In this document: positions 54,794 through 64,000 of the stretch, in pieces
Numbering within the stretch: the stretch's first letter is position 1
Layout of the letters: every line of letters begins with the position of its first letter
Source of the DNA: Syngnathus acus
Lineage: Eukaryota > Chordata > Actinopteri > Syngnathiformes > Syngnathidae
Length of the DNA stretch: 64,000 nt
Reading direction: 5' to 3'
Assembly: GCF_901709675.1 (NCBI RefSeq)
Contig: NC_051100.1
Coordinates: 12,320,286 to 12,384,285 of the forward strand
Notes under the pieces: model-generated
Databases searched by the model: none
Told to the model about the DNA's origin: nothing
The model's input: the letters and a program-made list of their open reading frames with translations, nothing else
Program-made: the position numbers and the translations under genes

Positions 54794-55431
54794 AATATAC
54801 CGTATTGGCCCAAATATAAGACGACCCTGATTATAAGACAGCCCCCTCTTTTTCAAAACTCAAGTTTGAAAAAAGATTTTTTGAACACCAAATTTAATTT
54901 TTATACAGAAAATAATTACAGTACATCTGAAACAAATGATTATAACAATATATTTGAGAGAAAAAGCATGTTCTTTTGCCTCATTCAAATCATGCAAAAA
55001 CTGTCTATCACATCTTAATATCTGAACATTTAAATATGAAAAAAATAAAGTGCAATCACATTTGTAAATGAATGGCTTCTGGTTTTTGAAATGTAAATAA
55101 ACCAATCTACTGTGATAAAACAACAAAATTGCAATAACTGCATTAACCATCAAAGTGAAGTCGCACTGTAACTGAAGTCTTAAAACAAATCTGAATAAGG
55201 AAAAACATTGCAATAAAATATTGCAAACTTCTACCGCTATTGTTGGGAAGCCTGAACACTGTATAGGAGGTTGGCTCGGATGGTTATGCTCTTTTCACCC
55301 CCGGGTGTCGGTCAGAACACAGGAGAGGAGACGTGGTTCAGTTTTGAGTGCTTTACTGAATTATTGGCATAAAAGTAACAGGCACTGTGGCTCATAGGGG
55401 CATACAGGATAACTGGCAAAAGGGTATAGGC

Positions 55432-56295
55432 CAGGGGTGGGCAAACTTTTTGACTCGCGGGCCGAACTGGGTTCTAAATTTGGACCGGAGGGCCGAACCA
55501 GGAGCAGATGGACGTAGTGTTTGTGTGAAGTAATATAAGCGACCTGTAAAGGTCATTGCATAAAAGATTTTGGCCTTTAGTAGGTAGTAAAGCATGGATA
55601 TTCCAAACAAGTTTTTTGAAAACAAATGCATTTATTAACAGCATTAAAAAAAAAAAATCACTAAAAAACTGCTATCAGTGATTCTCATAAAATACGACAC
55701 TATTATTATGAATAACAGTCTCCATCACAGTGCCTGCAGGTCAGATTAATGAAAAATGTTTATCTTATGAGATCACATCAAACTCTTAGGAGAGATCCGT
55801 TTACCTCGATCTGTGACGGGTTGATGTGGCTGAACGTCACGTCGCGTACGTCGAGCCAAATTGGCCACTCTTTTAACATTCGGCACTCACTTCTTTTCTT
55901 CGGGCCACTCATTTTAATGGAAGGATTCCAGGGGAAGGTTTGTGGGTGGCTTTAGCGTCAAACTGTATCTGAAAGCTCAGCGAGCGAATTACAAGAATGC
56001 TGTCGTCACAGCCCACGCTCTAAATTCGGGACTGATACAAATAGAGCGCGAGTGCGCCATGTCCGTACTACTGAGTACGTACGTACACGCACTTGAGTGT
56101 GCACCGAGCTTTCTGACACGGCTTCCGGTAGTAAATGCGCAGGCGAGCGGTTCCCCATCTACTGGGGAAACGCAGTCATTGCAGGCAAAATGACAACAAA
56201 AAAAAGTTTAATACAATTAATTCAGGGTTGGCGGGCCGGATTAAACGGCCCCGTGGGCCGGATGTGGCCCGCGGGCCGTAGTTTGCCCACCCCTG
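55432..56295. mobile_element. Non-autonomous hAT with perfect gtataggc duplication
   Basis: Termini caggggtgggcaaacttttt and gtagtttgcccacccctg; gtataggc at 55424-55431 and 56296-56303. Length 864 bp with no transposase. Related end fragments are at 42983 and 53093. Confidence 0.93.
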
Positions 56296-56513
56296 GTATA
56301 GGCGCATGTTTGGTCGTAAGGATGTGAGAGCGTGAGTGTGTAGTATACATGGGTGAGTCTTTGGGTGTGTGAATGTGATTCTTGTGTGTGTGATTATTGT
56401 ATGAAGAGTGTGAAGGGTGTGTGTGGGGTGGGGGGTTCTGCAACAGACAAAAATACAGTACGTAAGTCAACGCTCAACTTCTGACGTCACACAACACTAG
56501 TAGACAGCACACA

Positions 56514-57726
56514 TTACCGTAATTTTCGGACTATAAGTCGCGTTTTTTTTCATAGTTTGGGTGGGGGGGCGACTTATAATGAGGAGCGACTTATATGTGA
56601 ATTTAAAAAAAAAAAAAAAACAAACAAAAGTGAAACCGCGATAAACGAACCGCGATGTAGCAAGGGATTACTGTAATTTGAATTTCAAGTGACGTCAGCA
56701 GCACAGCGCGGCGTGGTGCGGCGGTTGTTTACAAAAAGGACAAAGATTGATCACGGGATGACAAAGATGACGAAGGGCCCCACGTACTACCGGCATCATT
56801 AGCGGCTTTGTTTCTAAGTGACACGGAGGACGAAGAGTTTGAAGGATTTAAGGATTTGGAGTGACACAGAAGGTTTGAAAAACTATTATGGCTTTTACGC
56901 ACGCCCGGTCCTACTCTACGGAGCTCTCTTTCACCTCCGTGGATAGAAGTCGGGGGCCGGCGCTCGGCCGGGTGGCTGTCCGGGGACGGTGGATGGGGCT
57001 CGGTCATGGCTTATACGCACGCCCGGTCCTATTCTATGGATCTCTCTTCCACCTCCGTGGCTGGAAGTCCACGCCGCCACACGCCCGGAAGTTTGTTTTG
57101 TTAAATAAAGAGCCGTTTACCAAACCCACATCTTTCCTTGTACTTTGTTAACGCTACAATATAGTTATATACTAGATCTGTGGAATAACGACGAGGCTGA
57201 CGTCAGGGCGCATGCGCGGCGTTGTTGACAAAGGACGAGGAATTTGATCGATGGATTTAATGATTTAGAGTGCACATATTGTTTGATAATATTATTGCTT
57301 ATATAATAGTTATTTGATATATAATTTATATATCGTTATATGGGCCTATGGAATATTTTGAAGTGCAAGCGCCGTCAGCGGCGTGCACCCATTGTTGACA
57401 AAGGACGATCGATGGATTTAATGAATTGGAGTGACACAGATGGTTTTATAAACGTGTTATTTATGTAATAGTTTTTTTTAATAACTCTGAATGTTATGTC
57501 AGGCCCGTTCTCAGCTCTTCGTTTGTGTTTATGTCACGTTAGCATACCTATCGTTTAGCCTGTTGTTGCTCGTTCATGTCTGTTCTTGGTGTTGGATTTT
57601 GTCGAATAAATTTCCCCCCAAAATGCGACTTATACTCCGGAGCGACTTATATATGTTTTTTTTCACGCATTTTATGGCTAATGCGACCTATATTCCGGAG
57701 AGACTTTTGGTCCGAAAATTACGGTA
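56514..57726. mobile_element. MITE family C, complete copy
   Basis: Begins at TA with ccgtaattttcggactataa and ends with tggtccgaaaattacgg then TA. The motif gcgactta(t) is repeated near both ends. The interior contains a duplicated ~115-bp segment (cacgcccggtcct...ccacctccgtgg, 56896 and 57017) and the ~190-bp family unit. Confidence 0.85.
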
Positions 57727-58741
57727 CATAACTAACTGCGCGTAACGGTTCCGCTATAATAAATAACCATAAATGAAATACTCTCGGCAACACACCAAAC
57801 ATAAGTCATCAATTGAGACAACAAAATACATTTGCTGGCGACCATAAGTTGCCATTCCGCTGCGTAACGGCTACTCGTACGATGCAAGGCAAACTTAAAG
57901 GAGCGCCCCAAAGCTATCAATCAAACGGCGCACACACGAAACAAACCGCGATTAGACAAACGGCACAACAGTAGACAATAGTAACAATGAAATGTATATA
58001 CTCATTTTGTGTCAAAGACACACACGATCACAGCAACATACTCAGTCGATACCAGCAACCTTTAACTTACCGCTGCGCACAAGCTCCAACAATCGCGATA
58101 AGCTGAGGTAACTCGCGCGAGACGTAACTTCCCAACATTTTAACATCAACATAGGAACCTTTCTAACAGCTATTTTTGTCTTGTTTGTGACAGCGGTTCG
58201 TTTTGGCCTGGGGAGTTAAGTTCAGCATTCGCTTTAAAGATATCTGGCGTATAATAAATTCAGCATTCGCTTTAAAGATATCTGGCGTATAATGTGAATG
58301 GGTATAATGTCTAGACCCCGAATGTAAGATGACCCCCACTTTTTATGTCCAATTGTAGACCTACAACAACTTCAAGTTGTATCTTCACCATTACAATCAT
58401 TCCCATCTTTTTGGTGTCCCCCAATCATCATCAATCCCTGAACACTCGCAACCAGACGTAAATGATGTTCTTGTCCTGGGGGTTTCTCACAAGTCTGTAA
58501 TTTCCCATAGTCGGGTCACGGGTGCCGTTCAAAATTGAGTGAAACGCGTGCATTCTGTCATGTCCTGGAAGAGCAACTAATTTGGGATGGGCGCCGTGGC
58601 GAGGCCCGGAGGAGGTGGCAGCGGCGTGAGTGGTACGGGCGTGCTGACCACTCACACCATGATCTCCATTGTGGCCAGTATAAGACTGAGCAACGAGCCG
58701 GGACAGAACAGCTGCTTCGTCAACCGTGCCCTTCAGGTATG

Positions 58742-58742
<1 letters not shown>

Positions 58743-58790
<48 letters not shown>
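58743..58790. repeat. CA dinucleotide microsatellite
   Basis: About 22 CA repeats just after the exon 1 donor of the USP-like fragment. Confidence 0.97.
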
Positions 58791-58791
<1 letters not shown>

Positions 58792-58923
58792 GAAAACATA
58801 ATAAAGTCATTCACCGCCATTGACGTGTCGTGACTAAAAGTAACGTCTTCAACAGGCTCGCGCAGACATCTCGCACAGCCCGCGTTTGTTTGCAAACCAC
58901 TGTAATGACAGACAGATCCCTGT

Positions 58924-59246
58924 AGATGGTTTAAAGATTAAAGATTAAAGTCCCAATGATTGTCACACACACATCTGGGTGTGGTGAAATTTGTCCTCTG
59001 CATTTAACCCATCCCCATGTGATTTTAATCCATCCCCTGGGGGAGAGGGGAGCAGTGAGCAGCAGCGGTGCCGCGCTCAGGAATCATTTGGTGATCTAAC
59101 CCCCCAATTCCAACCCTTAATGCTGAGTGCCAAGCAGGGAGGCAATGGGTCCCATTTTTATAGTCTTTGGTATGACCCGGCCGGGGTTTGAACCCACAAC
59201 CTTCCAGTCTCAGGGCGGACACTCTACCACTAGGCCACTGAGCTGG
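58924..59246 (-). mobile_element. Complete tRNA-derived SINE
   Basis: On the minus strand it begins with a tRNA-like head (agctcagtggcctagtggta, box A), then box B (gggttcaaaccccgg), a body shared with 37179-37452, and a 3' tail of short tttaatct repeats (58927-58945). It lies in intron 1 of the USP-like fragment. Confidence 0.88.
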
Positions 59247-59988
59247 AGATGGTGGTGTTGTATCACCTTTTGAGACCGGCATCACTTTTAAAAAGAAGAG
59301 AAAGACGAAAGTGAATCTCAGCTTGTCACGTCCAGCATGAGGAGGAGAGATGGCAACGTGTTTGTTGTCGGACACAAACAGTCTGGGCACAGTTCACGGA
59401 GGGACTGCAAACCACCACGTGAAACAGCCATTTCATTGGCTGCTGCAAACGATGAGACATTCTGTGTGCTTCAGGTACTGTGGCACTTGGATATCTTCAG
59501 AAAGCTGACATCTCACAAGTGCATGGAGGACACGTGCATCTGAAGGTGAAGACCCCTCCCACCCACAATCGGGACCACTGGCGTTTCCAACATGACCGTG
59601 TCTCCTCCTTCTTCTTCTTCTTTATCTCCAGAGCATCTTAGCTCACTTCCAGTCCATCAGCGAGACGGTGCTGCCCTCATACGCGCTCCGCAGCGCCCTC
59701 GCCAAGACCTTCCAGGGCAAGCAGAGACGCTGGGCCTCATGGACGACGCGGCCGAGTGTTTCGTAAGACGCAGCGGCCGACTTGCGCTCTGCCGTCCATC
59801 CGCCCTTGTGATGCCGACTTGCTGGCTCTTGACAAAAGAACATCCTATCCTGATGAGCATTCCCTTCCCCGTTGCCGACGATTCCAAAGCCAGGCTGTGA
59901 CACTGATACAAAATGTCTGCTCCTGATCTTGAATGTACCCTCACACTGACACCAGTGCACCAGGTGAAGCCAATCAAATCAATGACTG

Positions 59989-60880
59989 GTGGCCTGCCTT
60001 TGTGCCAGTTCTCCACAGTTAAACAACTCGTGTGTCGTCTCTCTCTGCACGGTATTCCAGCTCTTTATGATGACCCACTTTATGGGCCCACAAAAGCGAA
60101 TGGAAGCCGTTTGGAACCATTTGTATTTTGATGCGGATGAGAGGAATTATGAGTTGTGGGAAACCAAGTTCCTCGTACACCTATGTTTGCTTGGACCGAA
60201 GACAACCATCTTCCATGAGCCAGACGAGGATGAAGAGGGTGCAGAGCAAGGTGCCGAGAGAAATGAAAAGGCATATGCAGAGTTAATCCAGCTGTTGGAC
60301 GACAAGAGCTTGTCTTTTGTGATGCGGGACGCAGCCTATGATGGCAGGAAAGCACTGCAGATTCTGAGAGATCACTATGCTGGCAAGTGGAAGCCCCGTG
60401 TGATATATGTATTGTATTGTATCGTACGGCCAGAGACGGCAGATACCGTACTTAGGAATGCAGGAGAGACGTTAAGTGATGATCTGCTGATCGCTATACC
60501 AGATACTTTTTAGCCCTTTTCCCTTCATGTGTCCAAGAGTGATGAAAAGTTGACCTTTGCTGAGTTTCAAGACAAAGCTGCGGAGCTATGAGCGCACCGA
60601 GAAGTTCAGGACTGTGTCCACAAAGGAGGACAGCGTCACGAGAGTGAGAGAAAGATCTGGTGGGGGTGTGAGACTGACCACACGTTTGCATTCAAGGTGG
60701 GCCAGGTGGACGGAGACTCTGTCAGCACAACCAAGAGGAGAAGTCTTGTGGTTGACACAGGAGCCACATTCCACATTGTGACTGACATCACAAAGACAAA
60801 GGACGAGACATATAATGGAAAATCCACTTTTTTTCAGCTTTTCATTTTATTGTGTACTTGGAGTCTTCAAGATTGTAGAA
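59989..60880 (+). pseudogene. Ty1/copia-like gag-protease remnant
   Basis: The frame 60067-60513 contains GPQKRMEAVWNHLYFDADER, NYELWETKFLVHL, RDAAYDGRKALQILRDHYAG and, further on, LRNAGETLSDDLLIAIP, resembling copia-type Gag (UBN2-like). After a stop near 60513, scattered frames give LTFAEFQDKAAEL and, near 60750, LVVDTGATFHIVTDI, a copia-type protease active site. No integrase or RT follows. Confidence 0.65.
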
Positions 60881-60889
60881 AAGTGTAAT

Positions 60890-62212
60890 TTATCCCTCCA
60901 GGTGCTGCAGAGATACTTTTATGATCTATTTGGGGGCTATTTTTTACTCTCTTCTGTTTTCTTTGTTTTCTATTACCTACTTTTATCTACATCATCTGTT
61001 GGGGTGGGACTACCAAACAAGGTAAGGGTGTGGCCAAACGGTTTCGCAAGTCCACCATTTTTATTACTCTGAGAGACTTTTGTAGTCCAAACAACTCAAG
61101 GATACCGAAGTTCCATTGTTGGATGCATCAATCCACACAACTCATTGCACTGTGCCCCAGCATCAGCACCTCAAAGAAGTGCCCGGTCAAATTAAATTTT
61201 TCAAGCAGTGTTCCCACGTCTGTGGGCAAAGTCGTGAAACGGTGTTTCAGACATTTTTTGTCACCATAGAGAAGGATTTGCCAAAAGACTTTGTTTCATT
61301 GATGGTTCAGTTCCTTCTATCTATGGAAAAGACGGCCACAGAAAAGCAGTAAGCTTGAGATGACACACAATATTAAACTGTATTTCACTTTAATAATTTT
61401 GTGTGTCTGTGCACTAATTTTCATAACATTAGCCTCAATCTTACTGCTGATTTTAGAGCTGTGCACTGTTTCTACTTCTTGTGGTTGTATTTTGAGTGGT
61501 TGTATCAGATGAATTGCATCAAAGGTGCTGCATTATTCTTGGGGAACACAATATTGTGTTAAATGCATCCGTTAGCTTCTCGCTGACGCTAGCATTAGCT
61601 TACTGGTTTACTTGACTGCAGTGCTTGTTTACAAGACGTGTTCATAAATATTGTGAGGGGTTTTGTTTTGTTACGTGTTATCTATGGTTATATGGACAAG
61701 TCTTCTGCGTTGACATCTTTTAATAAATCAATAAGTTTGTGACACAAGTAAACGCTGCCTCAACCGAAAAACTACAAATACGTCGACCGGAAAGGGAGGC
61801 GCACATCTTTTAGCCTGGAGGAATTGCGGTGTGAAGTATCTCATTTGCATTTAAAGATACCGCACCAAAACAGCTTGCTCTGAGCCGCACCTCTGAACAA
61901 GTAGAAAAGGGGACCTGTGATGGTATCAAAATGAGGAATTCAGACAAAAGCATCGCAGTTCCACTTTATGTAGACCACAACTGAATGAGTAAAATGTGAA
62001 ACAGAAGAATTTATTACTGTGATACGTAATCTTTAAAACGCTCATTCCTGCTTTTTTCCCCGACTTAATTGTATTTCTATTGCAATGGGAACAAAGTACC
62101 CTTCACTATTTGTTTGTTTTGAGAGTGAATATTCATCAAAATAAAACAAAATTGCAGGATCCTGTGCACCAGAGTGGGTTCTACTCGCCTGTGTTAATAA
62201 TCAAGTCATCAG
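60890..62212. other. Intergenic region without supported gene
   Basis: Between the copia-like remnant and the galactosyltransferase 3' end I see short open stretches (e.g. 61116-61352, with DLPKDFVSLMVQFLLSMEK) that may be eroded transposon coding sequence but match nothing I can name. Confidence 0.4.
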
Positions 62213-64000
62213 TCAATCACGTGAAGTGGCTGTTTTGTCTGTTGTCATTTCCTCCTGAACCCAGGGGCGGGGCTTTTCTCCGACGTTGATGGCGAGGCGA
62301 GTGTAGAGAGGCTCCTGCTCTTTGGAGAGGAGTTTGTATGTCAGAGAGTTGAGGCCGTCCACGTACCAGGCCAGCGCAGTTCTATTCCGCAGTACAAAGC
62401 TGTAGAGTTCAAATCAGTTTTGTCAATCAATGAAATGAGCAGCATATTTCGTGACAAGGGCTACTCACTTATACGGGTTTTCCTCATTCCCTCTGTCTCT
62501 GTGATGCTTGATCATTTTGTAACGAGCAATGGCCAGTGGGGGGCGCATCACCTTCATGCCCGCCAGAGCCACTCTGCAGTGGAAAAAAGCATACATACAT
62601 AAAACAAACATAAAAAGAACGCAAATAGCTTGCCGTAGTGCAGTGGTTCTCAACCAGTGGGATTGGGGGCGAGAAGGCCACCGGATGGAGGGAAACAAAC
62701 GTAGAAAGTAATAATAATAATAATAATAGTAATAATAGTGTGGGCCGACAAAAATGATAGCGAATTTATCTCTTTGCAAGGTGGTGTAGTGGGGGTGAGG
62801 TCGGGAAGGGGGGGCGGGGCAACTGCCAGCTTTGGGAGGGCCCAAGCTTCCAAAAGGTGGCGAACCCCTGTCATATTAAAGTTTCAACGGTGGGCGCTGC
62901 GACCATGAGATCATTTTACCTTTGCCACAAATCGTCGTCCTCTCTCCCCCAGCCCCAATACTGGTTGGAGAAGCCGTTCATCTTCCTGTACTGGTCTGGA
63001 GTCACTGCGACAACGCCACCAAAATAGTGCCGGTAAGGAAGCCTGCGACGGGGACACGGCCCACTCGTGACCTGAGGGCCAAGCCCTTCAACATGCACAC
63101 ACACACAAACACCAACTACAGATCGCTCTTATTGACATTGGCATCGCACTCCGAGGAAATGTGCTGACTTCTCTCCCGACTGCCTTTCCTTTTAGGGCCT
63201 CCAATTTGAAGTCATCAAGAGCTCTTTGAAGGTTGTACCTTGACCAAGGCCCTTTCAGTAATCCTGCAGCAGCGCTGCGGGAAAACGCTTGGGAAAAATA
63301 GACCTATAGCTTGAGTGGTGCGCCAGCTGAGCTGTATGACGCCGATGCGTCTCGGAAATGTCGCATACGTCCTTCCGGACATGGAAAGGCTGCCACGTGG
63401 GATGCATCTGTGGGGACGATCACTAGCGTGATGCGACGCGAACAGACGACGGTGCCTGAGCCTTCCCCAACGCTCATCGTAGAGGCAAGTGGTGACCACG
63501 CAGCAGACTTGGATTGTCCGGCGGTTTGCCTACTTAACGGGGCATTACTGCACGCAGCAGACTCAAGGCGCCTACCTGTAATGAAACTTGTCGATGGCCA
63601 CGGCCAGGTGTGTGGGATTGCACTTGTCGCAGGTGTACAGATTGCGGTCGTTCTCGGCCAACAGGTCCACATCGTGGATGACGATGCAGCTCCAGTCTTC
63701 ATCCCGGAGAACTTCCCGGACGCCAGCGTTGAGCAGTTTGCCTTTGTTGAAGGTGCCGTCACCCCACTGAAAGACAGCACAAATCACAGCCGTCTTCGCA
63801 CCCCTCCCGCATAATGATTTTTTTGTGAGACACAAGATGCAAGTCTGGCGATTGGAGTCCTTGCTGGGGACGGGGCAAAGCGGCTTTTGTTTTTGAGCTC
63901 GGTCGGACTTGAGCGCAGGCTGTTCTCACCTGCTCCACGACGTAGATCCTGTAGTGGATCTGCTGCCTCTGCAGGAAAGGGTGCAGGTGACACAGGAGAG
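62213..64000 (-). CDS. Beta-1,4-galactosyltransferase (B4GALT3/4-like), 3' exons
   Basis: Minus-strand exons: 64000-63930 (partial, LCHLHPFLQRQQIHYRIYVV), 63766-63576, 63042-62920, 62573-62469 and 62399-62213 (stop TGA 62215-62213), with consistent phases. Golgi type II glycosyltransferase (GT7), moving galactose from UDP-Gal to GlcNAc. The DVD metal motif is in HDVDLLAENDRN; LPYRHYFGGVVAVTPDQYRK, MNGFSNQYWGWGREDDD, RPPLAIARYKMIKHHRD and GLNSLTYKLL are the later conserved blocks. The common WGWGGEDDD motif has Arg for the second Gly, as in B4GALT7-type enzymes, but the rest is closer to B4GALT3/4. The N-terminal anchor and stem lie beyond the window. Confidence 0.9.
62640..62872. repeat. Possible small hAT-like MITE in a B4GALT intron
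   Basis: Opens cagtggttctcaaccagtgg and closes ggtggcgaacccctg, a weak inverted match. It contains a TAA microsatellite (62708-62733). No target duplication is visible, so the boundaries are tentative. Confidence 0.4.

Larger units (their letters stand above)
54797..58345 (-). mobile_element. MITE family B copy, exploded by nested insertions
   Basis: The left end taccgtattggcccaaatat and about 570 bp match 37440-38003 inverted. The other half (57727-58345) matches 36840-37170 inverted. Between them sit a hAT (55432-56295), ~210 bp of unrelated sequence (56304-56513) and a full MITE C (56514-57726). The terminal ~60 bp of the right end are lost near 58345. Confidence 0.75.
58587..59900 (+). 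pseudogene. Broken USP54/USP53-like gene fragment, introns retained
   Basis: Exon 1 (58587-58736): after a Gly-rich start comes RLSNEPGQNSCFVNRALQ, the Cys-box of the USP53/54 catalytic domain. Exon 2 (59475-59545): VLWHLDIFRKLTSHKCMEDT and CI, then a frameshift where I expect FCALK. Exon 3 (59632-59762): SILAHFQSISETVLPSYALR, SALAKTF, then a second shift before LGLMDDAAECF. Exon 4 remnant (~59842-59900): ILMSIPFPVADDSKARL, then stop. Splice sites are GT-AG. The rest of the gene is absent, replaced by a copia-like remnant. It is a truncated segmental copy, not a processed pseudogene. Confidence 0.8.

Noticed and set aside
62640-62872. Confident hAT element in a B4GALT intron
   Set aside because: Ends match only weakly and no 8-bp target duplication is visible; kept as tentative repeat only.
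63311-63814. Plus-strand open frame of 167 codons in the B4GALT locus
   Set aside because: It runs antisense across a B4GALT exon and intron; the minus-strand exon is strongly supported and this frame has no domain.

Overview
This window looks like teleost fish nuclear DNA. It carries Rex3-type RTE and L2/CR1-type LINEs, Tc1 and hAT transposons, Ty3/gypsy elements, tRNA-derived SINEs, short GT-AG introns, and vertebrate genes recognisable from their encoded proteins. No species can be named from the sequence alone. By my reading more than three quarters of the window is transposable-element DNA, much of it nested, with four host loci between the element clusters.

Layout. 1-14068: a giant inverted repeat with ~4.32 kb arms (1-4321 and 9746-14068), nearly identical, each holding a Rex3 element with its 13-bp target duplication. 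The 5.4 kb spacer holds a LINE fragment split by a hAT element, an antisense L2-like LINE, a Tc1-like element with an open transposase, and retroviral remnants. 14069-16660: an LTR-like repeat, a long-TIR MITE and a repeated ~110-bp motif. 17364-24950: a 27-exon gene that I reconstruct as an ~1100-residue secreted mosaic lectin. Its order is signal peptide, three C-type lectin domains, SUEL/rhamnose-binding lectin, F5/8C discoidin, LCCL, a fourth C-type lectin domain, then a galectin-like domain. This is the most interesting object here. 24951-29460: its 3' UTR with tandem repeats, a hAT, a MITE, an LTR-like piece and another hAT. 29460-36780: a LINE with ORF1 and ORF2 whose only visible lesion is a gag-only LTR retrotransposon (30824-33561) with identical LTRs. 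36781-44950: MITEs, SINEs, a decayed Ty3/gypsy element and a decayed relative of the same LINE.

45178-47282: prorsd1 (YbaK/ProRS-associated editing-domain family), four exons, with a 167-bp duplication of its last exon downstream. 47571-49047: a dead Tc1-like element with very long TIRs. 50016-58345: Rex3 pieces, an internally deleted L2-like LINE, and a stack of nested MITE and hAT insertions. 58587-59900: a broken, intron-containing fragment resembling USP54/USP53. 59989-60830: a Ty1/copia-like remnant. 62213-64000 (minus strand): the 3' exons of a beta-1,4-galactosyltransferase (B4GALT3/4-like), running off the window.

The host loci do not form an evident pathway. The sugar-linked theme of the mosaic lectin and the galactosyltransferase may be coincidental, because they lie about 37 kb apart.
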